From Lyngbya sp. HA4199-MV5 (GTDB taxonomy: Bacteria; Cyanobacteriota; Cyanobacteriia; Leptolyngbyales; Leptolyngbyaceae): DNA of 64,000 nucleotides. Shown piece after piece: positions 18,856 to 28,823 of this stretch. A program made the translations under genes and the position numbers. The notes beneath the pieces are model-generated. The model was not told the origin of the DNA. It saw only the letters and a program-made list of their open reading frames with translations, and ran no database searches. The stretch is from the NCBI GenBank assembly GCA_019359375.1, contig JAHHHL010000011.1, positions 97,692 through 161,691 of the forward strand. The letters run 5' to 3'. Numbering within the stretch: position 1 is the stretch's first letter; the number at the start of each line of letters is the position of its first letter.

Positions 18856-19446
18856 CTATGCCACCTTTGCCTGCAAGACCTGTGTGGCGGTTAGTTGCAG
18901 TTCTGGAAAGAGGGTTGAAACGATGCGTTCGTCCCCTTGAAACACACTCTCTTCGTATAACCCTGCAACCCAGGTCAGCACCATGACTCGCTGCACGATT
19001 GGATCAACAATCCAATATTCTTGAATCTGTCGAGCCGCATACTCTGATCGCTTGTAGCGATAATCTCGCTGCTCGTTCTCTGTTCCAGGTGACACTACTT
19101 CTACCACTAAAGCGGGGGGTGGCATCTCTGGCAGTAGGATGCTCCGCGTTGATCCACTCAAGGCTGCTGCCGCCTCTTCTGTAAGCACCATCAAATCAGG
19201 AACCCGTGCTGTTGCCCGATAGCCACTCACCGCAATTTCGGTTTTTACCCGGAACAGTTCTCGCGGCACAAATGGCAAAAGCTCTGTGAGCAAAAAAATA
19301 ATAATTAACCCATTGATGTCGCTTTCGGACGGCATTTCAACCAATTCTCCGTTCACCAACTCATACCGCGTATCAGTGCCATCATCGTAGGCAAGATACT
19401 CTTCTAGCGTGAAGCATTTACGAGTGGGTGTTGGGGTTTGAGCCAT
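18856..19446 (-). CDS. Uma2 family protein (DUF820, PD-(D/E)XK fold)
   Basis: A 196-residue Uma2/DUF820 protein, a family greatly expanded in cyanobacteria. The N-terminus [25 protein letters not shown] is typical; the putative nuclease core is VPDLMVL with an Asp, followed by [13 protein letters not shown] with the Glu and a basic [10 protein letters not shown] segment. The fold is related to restriction nucleases, but the biological role is unknown. I start at 19446 (MAQTPTP), where an AAGGGTGG site lies upstream; the frame stays open upstream into the kinase gene end. The MITE lies immediately downstream. Confidence 0.88.
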   Translation of the reverse strand: MAQTPTPTRKCFTLEEYLAYDDGTDTRYELVNGELVEMPSESDINGLIIIFLLTELLPFVPRELFRVKTEIAVSGYRATARVPDLMVLTEEAAAALSGSTRSILLPEMPPPALVVEVVSPGTENEQRDYRYKRSEYAARQIQEYWIVDPIVQRVMVLTWVAGLYEESVFQGDERIVSTLFPELQLTATQVLQAKVA

Positions 19447-19496
19447 GAGTGAGCCACCCTTAGACGTGTTAACTCTACAGTCATTATAGTGGGGCA

Positions 19497-21392
19497 TTAT
19501 AGTGGCGGTTGAGATTGCCGCTTTTGCCAGAACCGTTTCTTCACCGACCAACTTAGCTCACACAGCGTGCCACCTGTTGATCGCTCTTCGCGCACAAACC
19601 GCCCTTGCAACTGCTGCGCCAAACGCTTTGCCTGTTGCGTTCCCATCCCTTCCGGTAAGGATGGCTTCGATCCACTGCCGTTGTCCATCACTTGAAGTAG
19701 ATTGCGTCCCTGAAAGCAACCACACCGTACCTCTAAGCGCGTGGCGCACATTGCATGTTTGCCGACGTTGCACAGCGCCTCTTCTAAAAACCGACACAGT
19801 GCCCGCTTCTGCTCCACGCTCAGATGGCGTTCGTCTAACGGTTTAAATGTGACCAACTGCACGGTAAGCGCCTGGAAGCAGGGCAAATCTCGCTCCATCA
19901 CGCTGCTGCACACCTCATGCAGTACCTTATCCAGCGGCTCCTGTAAGTTCAACTCATGCTCGTCGCTCAAATAAAACTGCTGATTTTGCACCAGGGCATC
20001 CTGGCTCACAGACGCGTAAACCGATCGCAATTCGCGATTTAACTGCTGTAACTCAACGAGGATTTGCGATGATGACAGCTCTTGCGATTGCATCTGCCGC
20101 ATCACACCCGACAGCGTTTGCAGCGGACCATTGTGAATGGTGCTGAATGTGTAGTCAATCACCCGTTGACGGTCTTGCAGTCGCGATCGCAAATCTTGAT
20201 CGTAGCGGTAGAAGGCAGTCAGCCCTGCTCCATTTAGCAACAGCACCAGCAGTGCTGGAACGACTGGAATCCACCAGCCCAGCAGCAACAAACCGTAGCT
20301 GCTGCCGATTAGGGCAATGCAGGCGATCGTCAACCCCAGCAACAGCCACAACGGAGCACGAACAACGCGCCCTAACCAAATGCCAAAAACACCCCAGAGT
20401 ACGATCCAGAGATATTCCCAGCCCTCTGCCCAAGCATTCAGCAACGGACGCTGATCCAGTACCGCACTGATGATTTGACTGACCGCGTGTGCCTGCGCTT
20501 CCACACCGTAAATCTGCGCTGTGTCACTGGCGATCGCGCTGACATTAACCACATCTTTGACGCTGGGTGCGGTAATGCCAATCAACACAATCCGATCGCG
20601 AATCCAGGTTGGATCAACGTTGCCGCTCTGCACATCCTGAAGTGACGCGATCCGAAACGGCTTGTGCCCACTGCGAAAATTCAGCATTACCTGATTACCG
20701 CCTGCATCGGCTCTGATGTAACCACCAAAATTTGGCTGAAAGCGGGTGAGTTCCACTGAACCAAATCGCATCGCGTCTGGATCGTGAATCCCGTTTTCAA
20801 GGGAAACGTGCTGTGTGGTTAAGTAAATTTCTGCCAACCGCAGCGACAGTGAAAAGTGCCAGTGATCCTGAGCATCAGACGTGCCTAACAAACTACGACG
20901 CAGCGCTCCGTCCGCATCTGGCAGGGCATCAGCAAACCCGATCTGTTCTGGTGGTACCGTTGGCGGTGGCTTGATCGTCATGGGTAGTACTTTTTCGACT
21001 GCCATGACGCGCGGGTTTTGAAAGGCTGCTACCAACGCCGCATGACCGGGCTGGACAGGCAGATCGCGCACAATATCGAGTCCAATGACCGCTGGTTGAT
21101 CTGCCTGTAGTTTTTTGAGTAAGTCGGCGAGAATGCCATCAGGAATGGGATACGTGCCAGCGCGTTGAATATCGGCTTCATTGATGCCAATGATGAGAAT
21201 GCGCTCATCCACAGGTTCAGCCGATCGCAACCGCAAGCCTTGATCGAGCGCTTTCCACTCCAGCCATTGCAGCATCCCAGTCAAGCGAGCGGCTGTCACG
21301 AGTCCAACCATGATGGTTCCCGGCACGACGTTTCGCCAGACGGCAATGCTATTTCTGATTGTTTTCCAAGCGCTCACTGGTGCTCCTAACAA
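19497..21392 (-). CDS. CHASE2 domain sensor histidine kinase (second copy, no PAS)
   Basis: A 631-residue membrane kinase. CHASE2 spans about 45-310 ([29 protein letters not shown], and [16 protein letters not shown]). A three-helix membrane block follows (about 325-395), then a dimerisation segment with His at 420 in TIHNGPLQ, where Asn replaces the usual Asp after the His, and an HATPase domain with NVGKHA, DNGSG and GMGTQQA. Unlike the kinase at 6030-8288 it has no PAS domain. The response regulator at 21432-22100 lies 39 bases upstream on the same strand, followed further upstream by a kinase-like protein at 22135-22821. The three genes look like one signalling operon; the CHASE2 ligand is unknown. 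Confidence 0.93.
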   Translation of the reverse strand: MLGAPVSAWKTIRNSIAVWRNVVPGTIMVGLVTAARLTGMLQWLEWKALDQGLRLRSAEPVDERILIIGINEADIQRAGTYPIPDGILADLLKKLQADQPAVIGLDIVRDLPVQPGHAALVAAFQNPRVMAVEKVLPMTIKPPPTVPPEQIGFADALPDADGALRRSLLGTSDAQDHWHFSLSLRLAEIYLTTQHVSLENGIHDPDAMRFGSVELTRFQPNFGGYIRADAGGNQVMLNFRSGHKPFRIASLQDVQSGNVDPTWIRDRIVLIGITAPSVKDVVNVSAIASDTAQIYGVEAQAHAVSQIISAVLDQRPLLNAWAEGWEYLWIVLWGVFGIWLGRVVRAPLWLLLGLTIACIALIGSSYGLLLLGWWIPVVPALLVLLLNGAGLTAFYRYDQDLRSRLQDRQRVIDYTFSTIHNGPLQTLSGVMRQMQSQELSSSQILVELQQLNRELRSVYASVSQDALVQNQQFYLSDEHELNLQEPLDKVLHEVCSSVMERDLPCFQALTVQLVTFKPLDERHLSVEQKRALCRFLEEALCNVGKHAMCATRLEVRCGCFQGRNLLQVMDNGSGSKPSLPEGMGTQQAKRLAQQLQGRFVREERSTGGTLCELSWSVKKRFWQKRQSQPPL

Positions 21393-21431
21393 AACGCATC
21401 ATCAAAAACTCATGTTTGGATGCCAAGCCTT

Positions 21432-22100
21432 TTAATCAATTAAGCCGCTCTGCCGCGCTCGTAGCTCTGTTTGAATCCGAATGTTCTTGCCCTCTTCGGG
21501 ATAGACTGCCAACGCGTCTTGAATTTTGGTCCAGTAGTGCCGCACGGTACGCTCTGCTACATTCATCCGCTCGGCGATCGCTTTATCCTGTAACCCTTCG
21601 TGAAACGCTAACTTCAACACGTCTAACCACTCGTGTTTTAATTCCAGCCGCGTGCGCATCTCCTTGGGCGTATAGTTAACACCTTTCAGTGCCCAATCTA
21701 CAAACTTCAGCATTTCTGGTAGGGATAGACTCTTATCGGCGATCGTGAAACCACCATCATGGTCACTGATCAAAGCTTTCAGGCGCACCAATGATTGCAC
21801 ATGGGCACTTTGCACGACAATGTTGAGCGCTGGATACTCGCGCATCAGGGTCTTGAGCAGTTGGATGCCTGTCTCTGTTTCGGCAGGCTCTCCTGGCACA
21901 TTGGGCATGGAGAGATCCATCACTAAGAGGTCAGGCTGACCTGCCTTAATCCGATCGTAAGCCGCTTGAGCGGTTTGAGCGGTGTGAATCTCAACCTCTG
22001 GATACTGCCGCTTCAGCCCATCCACCGTGCCATTCAAAACAGAGACATGGTCATCAATAACCAGGAATTTTTCGGTTGCTTTCGATGCTGCCTGACTCAT
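21432..22100 (-). CDS. LuxR-type response regulator
   Basis: A 222-residue regulator. The receiver domain (about 10-135) carries DD at 16-17 and phospho-acceptor Asp at 62 (LVMDLSMP). The C-terminal DNA-binding region (about 160-222) keeps a helix-turn-helix (DKAIAERMNVAERTVRHYWTKIQ), although it is more divergent than in the regulator at 5360-5992. It lies between a degenerate kinase-like gene and a full CHASE2 kinase gene, with short gaps on both sides (34 and 39 bases), so co-transcription is likely. Its phosphodonor is presumably the CHASE2 kinase; target genes cannot be inferred from the sequence. Confidence 0.88.
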   Translation of the reverse strand: MSQAASKATEKFLVIDDHVSVLNGTVDGLKRQYPEVEIHTAQTAQAAYDRIKAGQPDLLVMDLSMPNVPGEPAETETGIQLLKTLMREYPALNIVVQSAHVQSLVRLKALISDHDGGFTIADKSLSLPEMLKFVDWALKGVNYTPKEMRTRLELKHEWLDVLKLAFHEGLQDKAIAERMNVAERTVRHYWTKIQDALAVYPEEGKNIRIQTELRARQSGLID

Positions 22101-22134
22101 TGTGCTTCCTCTTAACGTCGTGATTGGGGGGATC

Positions 22135-22821
22135 TTAAGGTGAACGCCAGCGGTAAACCCAGGTGACTGTAGCGTCGCATTTTTGACAGTAACAGCTTCC
22201 AGGCGCTAACACCTGAAACGCTTGCTGAAGCTTGCTTAACTCTGAGATGGCGGCACGAGATGGTAAGTCAGAACGGTTCGATGTCGTCAGTTGAATCAGC
22301 AGCTCATTTGAGTGTGCCTGCTGGCTTAAGCGGATGCGAAGCCTTGCCCTGGGTTGTAGATGAGAAGCGGTAATCTGTAACCATGTCACTAAGGTCGCTA
22401 ACACCATCCGACGCTGCGCGAACGGTTCTGCTATCCAGTCAGTCGGCAGATCCATCTCCAGTTGCAACATTGGGTGGGTTGCCTGCCATTCTTTTAAAGC
22501 GAGTTGCATCGCTAACGGCAAACTGTCATCCAGATAGGGGGGAACTAGCCGATGGGTGACGGCTTCTAGTGAATGCTGAATGGTTTCCAGTTGCGTTAAC
22601 CAGCGCTGCACCTCCTTGGGGTGGGCTTGCTTGTCCATGAGCGCTAACTCTAAGCTTCGTCGCATGGCAAACAGCTTCTGCAACAAATCCTCCCGAATGC
22701 GTTCTGCTTCACCGCTCATTTGTGTCGTCTGCCGCTGATACCACCAGCACAGCGATCGACGCACTCCTAGATAGGATGCTAAAAGCCAGAGCAGAGCAAA
22801 GAGGAAGAGTACTAGAGCCAC
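22135..22821 (-). CDS. Membrane-anchored degenerate histidine-kinase-like protein
   Basis: A 228-residue protein with one N-terminal transmembrane helix (about 2-20), then a helical dimerisation-like region (about 35-110) and an incomplete ATPase-like region (about 110-228). The position where HisKA_3 kinases have an EIHD motif reads EDLLQKLFAMRRSLE, without His. I see no N, G1 or G2 ATP-binding boxes either. Two CxxC-like cysteines lie near the C-terminus (CYCQKC). The start is GTG at 22821. It is the first gene of the operon with the regulator and CHASE2 kinase. I infer a modulator of the partner kinase rather than an enzyme, but it could also be an unrelated coiled-coil protein. Confidence 0.6.
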   Translation of the reverse strand: MALVLFLFALLWLLASYLGVRRSLCWWYQRQTTQMSGEAERIREDLLQKLFAMRRSLELALMDKQAHPKEVQRWLTQLETIQHSLEAVTHRLVPPYLDDSLPLAMQLALKEWQATHPMLQLEMDLPTDWIAEPFAQRRMVLATLVTWLQITASHLQPRARLRIRLSQQAHSNELLIQLTTSNRSDLPSRAAISELSKLQQAFQVLAPGSCYCQKCDATVTWVYRWRSP

Positions 22822-23490
22822 GTACTTTTTAAGCGAGTGATTGAGCTGCTGTGTGGATGGACTATGACGCTTGGCAGCACTGACTCGATTTGCTTAAGGC
22901 GTTAACGACTGTGTGATGACGTGCGATCGAGGAACTAACCGAAGCATAGTTTCTGCTTGAGTCAAGTTAATCCTACAAAGCAACCAGGGTTTTTGCACTT
23001 TTCGGCAATGCCACTGATCGCTCTTGAGGTTTAAGGATGCAGCAAACCCTATATTCTCTGGCTACACCGTTGCTTGAAGCGTTTGGCTTTTTTGCACTTC
23101 TGCGTGACGAGCAGTTATCCCATCATCGCTTAAATGCTTGAAAGGCTTTTCTGTAAGACTATTTAAGGCGATAGAAAATCTTCAAAAAGACGATTGGACT
23201 AAATTTGGACTAAAATTTCAGGCAGCTCTTAGCACTCGATCGCATCGAATCGCTCACACCAGGAGAGGGCGATCGAACGACATCTCAACCCCAGTCAAAA
23301 TCGCTGTCTCTTATTCTTGCATGAGACTCGTTTTGAGTCTTTGCATAAGACTTAAAATCTCGTTTGAGACAAAGAGGCTGCACCGCGGTTGACAATGAAC
23401 TCATGCAGTACAGCCTCTTTGAAAAAAGTATGGTAATCGCTTTAGAAACCGAAGCATTCTCTCAGAGAAGATCGCAACGTTTCGCAAAAA
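22822..23490. other. Gene-poor gap with hairpin
   Basis: No convincing gene is visible in these 669 bases; the open frame near 23138-23392 has no family signature and poor codon usage. The segment 23310-23370 holds several GAGACT/AGTCTT-type motifs of the kind that crowd 24215-24615. A long-loop hairpin sits at 23371-23420. Confidence 0.5.
23371..23420 (-). terminator. Possible terminator hairpin downstream of the 23491-23919 gene
   Basis: A 10-bp perfect stem, AAAGAGGCTG (23371-23380) with CAGCCTCTTT (23411-23420), is separated by a 30-base loop. It lies about 70 bases after the stop of the minus-strand gene. The following T-run is weak, so termination is uncertain. Confidence 0.4.
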
Positions 23491-23919
23491 CTAGCCGCGC
23501 TGGAACAGAGACGCGACACGATCTTTAACCTGGGTTAGCATCCCTTGAACATTAGCGGCACCCCTAGAAGATGGTGCTACAGCTAATTGAATCGGTTCAT
23601 CCTTAAACTCCTTCAAGCGATAGCCATATTCCAACTGGGCTTGATGCTTCCGCAAAATTGGAAAGAGGCGAAAGGCACCTTGCAATAAATTGTCTTGACT
23701 CTCAAAAATCGCTCGATTGATTTGATCTGATCGCTTCACCGCGATCGACCCTACGGGGTACCAGGCTTTTTTACCTTGAATGCGAATGTAGATCTCAAAA
23801 TCTGGAATCCCCTCAGCCTTCAGCTTGTCATACCGCTTAACAGCCTCAACACGGGCTGCCGCACGCTTCGACACATTTAACTTGGGCTGAGTCTTACCAA
23901 AGCCAGGATTAGCTGTCAT
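23491..23919 (-). CDS. Conserved cyanobacterial protein, HHL1-like (DUF6523-type)
   Basis: A 142-residue soluble protein. The core (about 20-115) contains KRYDKLKAEGIPDFEIYIR, a WYPVGSIAVKRSDQINRAIF segment and LLQGAFRLFPILRK...LEYGYRLKEFKDEPI. These resemble a conserved family in cyanobacteria and plastids whose plant member, HHL1, is reported to help photosystem II repair in high light. The match is from memory of the motif order and should be treated as tentative. No signal peptide or membrane helix is visible. The C-terminal 25 residues are variable and basic. It stands alone among repeats and is probably monocistronic. Confidence 0.6.
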   Translation of the reverse strand: MTANPGFGKTQPKLNVSKRAAARVEAVKRYDKLKAEGIPDFEIYIRIQGKKAWYPVGSIAVKRSDQINRAIFESQDNLLQGAFRLFPILRKHQAQLEYGYRLKEFKDEPIQLAVAPSSRGAANVQGMLTQVKDRVASLFQRG

Positions 23920-24003
23920 AGTAAATATCCGTAGTTTCTTAATAAAAGTTTACTCGATTTTCAGAAATTAGCGCGTGTGCTAACCCAAGCACTGAGATTT
24001 CTT

Positions 24004-24134
24004 CTAGGGCGCGTCATCAATTAGCGCTAAAAGCTTGCGGTATCAGCATCACCGCGCCCGTCCAAACACATCAGGCTAGGGGCGGGAACCCTTGCTGTCA
24101 GTGATATGTAGTCGTCATTGATGACAGCCCCTAG
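24004..24134. mobile_element. 131-bp MITE, copy 2 (TA-flanked)
   Basis: The left end CTAGGGCGCGTCATCAATTA mirrors the right end, and the internal sequence follows copies 1 and 3 closely (for example GGTATCAGCATCACCGCGCC). It is intergenic, upstream of the HHL1-like gene. Confidence 0.87.
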
Positions 24135-24214
24135 AACACTTGTATGGTTCCAGCCGTTACACCTTCAATACAGAGAGCGGTGGTCGAGAAGACTGACACA
24201 AAACTCAATTTCGA

Positions 24215-24615
24215 TTTCTAAGTCTTACTGTCTCAAGAGCGTCTCAAAACGAGTCTTTTTTGGAGTCTTGAAGTCTCAATTCAAGCATTGAATTCAAGCA
24301 TTTTGTAGCCAGCGCCTTAAATCATTGGTAGGGCTTACGCCAACCTCGGAGGTTTTGGTCAAGCATCAAGCACCGTAACCAATGTGGTCACTTAAACCTC
24401 GGAAATTTTGGTCAGAATACGTAAGTCCTGATTGGTTTACCTGATTGATTTAAACGTCTCACTATCTCAGATGAGTTTCAATAAGAGTCTCAGTTTGAGT
24501 CTTCTGGTCTTGCTTTAATTGTGTTAAGTCTTAATTAAAGCTCTTAAGACTTGGCATGAGACTCAAAGTAAGTCTTGCTTGAGATCAAGAGACGTTGCGT
24601 GTATAAACTTTTACT
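24215..24615. repeat. Dense cluster of GAGTCTT / GTCTCAA motifs
   Basis: About fifteen short motifs of the type AGTCTT, GAGTCT, GTCTCA and their complements are crowded into this AT-rich non-coding stretch, interrupted by the palindromic element at 24331-24429. Similar motifs occur at 23317-23370. They are not in a strict tandem register. Function is unknown; see the findings. Confidence 0.5.
24331..24429. repeat. Palindromic dispersed element related to 508-590
   Basis: The outer ends read GGGCTTACGC and, inverted, GGACTTACG, and internal AACCTCGGAGGTTTTGGTCA / AAACCTCGGAAATTTTGGTCA are near repeats. This is the same AAACCTC-GAGG family as the element at 508-590. Confidence 0.6.
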
Positions 24616-24997
24616 GTCTCACTCTGGATAGGTTAAAGATTGGACGTGAGTAAAGAGTATCGATGAGGCGCACACCGTGCGGCTGAGAGTCATGGCTATA
24701 GCTGATAAAGGCTTTTGGAGATACTGATTCAAGACTGACAACCTGTGTAGAATCAAGTAAAGATCGCAGATTAGATAAAATCCGATCTTGAGTCTTCTGG
24801 AGGGGCGAACGATCGTTTGCCCATGCAAGAAAGTAGCGAAATGATTTAATCCTCATTCTTACAGCGTTTTCCAATTTGCTGAGGTACACCTTACTCTCTT
24901 GACTCCCGGCATGAATCTGTACTTCACTTGATTGAAAATTGCTGTAAGTGAAGCTGTAGAACAGATTGTTGAGGATCACAGATTGATTAAGGTGCAA
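24611..24997 (-). pseudogene. Fragment carrying the start of a SEFIR/TIR-like domain
   Basis: A 128-codon frame whose last third reads SPKAFISYSHDSQPHG. This is the signature opening strand of SEFIR/TIR-superfamily domains, which normally continue for more than 100 residues. Here the frame ends about 30 residues later with no TIR/SEFIR helices. The upstream ~90 residues (YLSKLENAVRMRIKSFRYFLAWANDRSPLQ) form a helical segment I do not recognise. I interpret it as the 5' part of a decayed gene, truncated at the 3' end. The flanking repeats support decay. A small intact protein of unknown function is the alternative. Confidence 0.4.
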
Positions 24998-25005
24998 TTA
25001 TCTGC

Positions 25006-25034
25006 GTAAGGGCATGGCAATGCCATGTCCCTAC
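25006..25034. repeat. GTAGGG-CATGGCA palindrome
   Basis: A near-perfect inverted repeat, GTAAGGGCATGGCA facing TGCCATGTCCCTAC, lies downstream of cpeZ. Degenerate relatives occur at 47356-47375 and 60330-60357. This is a dispersed cyanobacterial palindrome family and may act as a hairpin terminator. Confidence 0.6.
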
Positions 25035-25202
25035 CAAACCTCAGCTTTACAGGTTATTTAATTCACGATCCTGAGGATATACTCCATTGGAAAGATTGCT
25101 TTTGATAGACAAGATATTGCTCCAAGTTCTACAGATTTAATTTGCAAACCTGCAAGCGATTGTCTTGAGTAGGGGCAAAGCATTCGGTAAACAATTTTCT
25201 AC

Positions 25203-25817
25203 TTATTGCTCTTGTCGCTGAAACTTCGTTGTCATCTCCAGGCGAGAGAGCGCGCTGTTGGCAGACTCTCGTACGTAGGAGTCGGTTGATTCGTCCTGGC
25301 TCAAAGCTGTCAGCACAGCCACACCCCGCTCATCACCGATCGAAACCAGAGCATTGACGATCGAAATTGCCAGCGCCGGGTTATCGGTAGTTTGCAGCGC
25401 TTCAATCAAAGCATCAACAACGGGAGTGCCAATCTCACCCATTGCCATCACGGCTGCAATATGTACCACCGGATTTGGATCATGGAGCGCCGTTGTCAAA
25501 CCCTGCACCCCCTCAGCCGGAAACGGATCATCTGGATAATTAATCGCGACTTGTGCCAGGGCTTTGGCAGCGCTACCCCGCACGGTGACATTATCACTCT
25601 TGAGCAATGCCTCGACTAAGGGCGGCACGGAATCGAACCCGATCGCACCCAGAGCTTTCACTGCCGCTCGTCGGTAGTTGGTATCGTCCTCATCCAAAAT
25701 ACTCATCAGGCGAGGAATTGTGGTTTCGTCTGGGTTTTCTGCCAGTTCCCATATTGCCTGGTTTTGCAGGTTGGGGTTGGGGTGTTTTAGTTGTTGAAAG
25801 AGTTCTTCGGTTGACAT
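25203..25817 (-). CDS. cpeZ: Phycoerythrobilin lyase subunit/chaperone CpeZ
   Basis: A 204-residue HEAT-repeat protein of the CpcE/F lyase family. Helical pairs such as NLQNQAIWELAENP, NYRRAAVKALGAIG, TVRGSAAKALAQV and VVHIAAVMAMGEIG run through the whole chain. Its length and its position as the last gene after cpeB, cpeA and cpeY identify CpeZ, which works with CpeY to attach phycoerythrobilin to phycoerythrin. I start at 25817 (MSTEELF); an upstream extension of 23 Pro/His-rich residues is encoded by low-complexity sequence. The 121-base gap to cpeY is consistent with one operon. Bilin site specificity cannot be read directly. Confidence 0.85.
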   Translation of the reverse strand: MSTEELFQQLKHPNPNLQNQAIWELAENPDETTIPRLMSILDEDDTNYRRAAVKALGAIGFDSVPPLVEALLKSDNVTVRGSAAKALAQVAINYPDDPFPAEGVQGLTTALHDPNPVVHIAAVMAMGEIGTPVVDALIEALQTTDNPALAISIVNALVSIGDERGVAVLTALSQDESTDSYVRESANSALSRLEMTTKFQRQEQ

Positions 25818-25938
25818 CGGTGAAGGGGGAATGGGGGAATGGGTCAGGGGGAATGGATGAGAGGGGGAATGGGTCGGGGTATTCAATACACTCCTTCACT
25901 TATCTACCCATCTATTCGTCATCACACATTCAGGCTCA

Positions 25939-27222
25939 TCATGAATGGGCGATCGCTAGTTTTGACTGGGCTTTGGCTCGGATTAACCAATCATCATCGT
26001 CAGTGACGTTGGCATAACTAGTGGTATCGCCAAAAGCTTCCAGCGCCATTAAGGCAGCATACTTCAGATCCCAGATTTTGCTATCCAGGCAAGCGTGCAG
26101 ATCGGGGATGGCGCGTGGATCACCCAGTTCTGCCAGGGCGATCGCGGCAGCAGCGCGCGACTTCTGAAACTGGGGTTGCTTGTTGTGCAATGCCTCGATC
26201 AGCAGATCGTAGGCTGGAGCATGTTTGAGCCAACCAAAGAGCTTCATCACATGAAAGTGTGCCCCATAGTCATTATTGGCTTCTTCGGCGTAAGTGGCAA
26301 ATAGAGCGGCTGGTGCTGCTTCGGCATGGTGCTCTAAAAGCGTTTTGGTTGCCAAATAGCAGCGCCCAAAGTCGGTTTCATACAATTCTCGAATCAGAAA
26401 CGCTAAGGTCGGCGGCTGGTCGTAGGCATGGACTAAATCCAGATCGTTGGGATGGTCGTGCAAGGACTGCTCCAAGTAAGGTTGAATAGATTCAAAGGTA
26501 ATGGCTCCAGCAGGCATGCCGACGGCTGCCAGCATCCGAACCCCACGCAGGCGAAAGACCAACGAGACAGGGCACCTCGCAATCTGGGGAATGGCATCAT
26601 AATATTGGGCATCGATCAGATCTTGAATCGATAGGCGGCGTGCTAACACGTTTGAGTGTTGCAGCATCCCCACAACCCGATCCATCTGAGCATAGTCCCC
26701 AGTAAAGCGGCAAACGGTGGTAATGGCAGCACTGGCTGTCGGCAAGTCAGCGTCGTCAGTAAAGCGTCGGATGCGCTCCAAGGCAGGCTGATAGTTTAAC
26801 TTTGCCAGCGTGTGGATGATCACCCGGTAGGTTTGCCCCGGCTTGTCGAGTAGCTGAGCCATAGCTTCCAAAATGACAGGATCTTGAGTGCCAATTTCTC
26901 CGATCGCCCAAACCGCATCTTCGACAGTGTAGCGATCGTCATCGCTCAGGCAGGCATGAATCACCGGCAAGGCTTGCACCGCTTGCAGTCGCCCCAGGGT
27001 TTCCACCGACTTGCGCCGCACAATGCGGTTTTCCATCACCGGATCAGTTTGGTGAATCGCTCGGATCAGAGCCGCGATCGCCCGTTCGGTTGGAAAATTC
27101 ACCAAATGGGACGCAGCAACGTAGCGCGAATCACCCTCGCTGAGCTGGTCTTGAGGCGTGTCTAACAGGGCGATCGCCTGATCTTCAGTAAGGTTGAACA
27201 GATTTAAAAAGCGCTTATCCAT
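25939..27222 (-). CDS. cpeY: Phycoerythrobilin lyase CpeY
   Basis: A 427-residue HEAT/E-Z-type lyase of the CpcE/PecE/CpeY group. The N-terminus (MDKRFLNLFNLTEDQAIALLDTP) and repeats such as ENRIVRRKSVETLGRLQAVQALPVI and YTVEDAVWAIGEIGTQDPVI are characteristic. The C-terminal part keeps KSRAAAAIALAELGDPRAIPDL and KYAALMALEAFG. In relatives CpeY ligates phycoerythrobilin to a Cys of the CpeA alpha subunit, with CpeZ enhancing it. It lies 198 bases downstream of cpeA and upstream of cpeZ, the same order as in chromatically adapting strains. The gap after cpeA may hold a partial terminator that lowers lyase expression relative to cpeBA. Confidence 0.9.
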   Translation of the reverse strand: MDKRFLNLFNLTEDQAIALLDTPQDQLSEGDSRYVAASHLVNFPTERAIAALIRAIHQTDPVMENRIVRRKSVETLGRLQAVQALPVIHACLSDDDRYTVEDAVWAIGEIGTQDPVILEAMAQLLDKPGQTYRVIIHTLAKLNYQPALERIRRFTDDADLPTASAAITTVCRFTGDYAQMDRVVGMLQHSNVLARRLSIQDLIDAQYYDAIPQIARCPVSLVFRLRGVRMLAAVGMPAGAITFESIQPYLEQSLHDHPNDLDLVHAYDQPPTLAFLIRELYETDFGRCYLATKTLLEHHAEAAPAALFATYAEEANNDYGAHFHVMKLFGWLKHAPAYDLLIEALHNKQPQFQKSRAAAAIALAELGDPRAIPDLHACLDSKIWDLKYAALMALEAFGDTTSYANVTDDDDWLIRAKAQSKLAIAHS

Positions 27223-27420
27223 AGGTCAGACTTCAGCAGGCAATAAAACTGCTTTTCATGCTTTCTTTAGAGGCAAAACAAACGTTAGAAACAAAACAAA
27301 ACAAACCTGAAAGCTCTTTGCCAGTACTTCACCGTCGATCGGCAAAGCAAACAGCGAAGAACCTCCAGGCTTGTAGGGGCAAAACTTACCCTGTCATGCC
27401 ATTACACAATGGGTAACGGA

Positions 27421-27918
<498 letters not shown>

Positions 27919-27983
27919 TTAAATCTCCCAAAGTTTAGAGTGTTGATTGTTGTTCAATTTTGTTCTGAGCCAGCGGCTGAGGA

Positions 27984-28628
<645 letters not shown>

Positions 28629-28675
28629 TCAGTTATGAGAAACAAAGCAATAATCCTTAACACTTTAAAAGTCAT

Positions 28676-28701
28676 CCCCACTCAGGTAGACCTGAATGGG
28701 G
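28676..28701 (-). promoter_or_regulatory. Hairpin in the cpeB leader region
   Basis: CCCCACTCAGGT and ACCTGAATGGGG form an almost perfect stem (one mismatch, two-base loop) about 140 bases before the cpeB start and 120 bases after the nblA stop. No T-run follows. It could be the end of the nblA transcript, an attenuator or an operator. Confidence 0.5.
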
Positions 28702-28823
28702 ACGTGCCAATCACCACGATAGCTGTTGAAGTCAGGCAAGAAGCCGCTTGAGCAGCACGTTTGTTTGAGGCTAGAAGTTGTTTGAAGCTAGGAAGTGTGT
28801 TGCCTGTTAAGCGGCAAGGGTGG

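Noticed and set aside
23138..23392. 84-codon plus-strand frame in the gap upstream of the HHL1-like gene
   Set aside because: It runs through the GAGACT-motif zone, has no family features and no ribosome site.
23371..23420. A strong terminator call for the hairpin
   Set aside because: The loop is long (30 bases) and the T-run weak; I kept it only as a low-confidence terminator.
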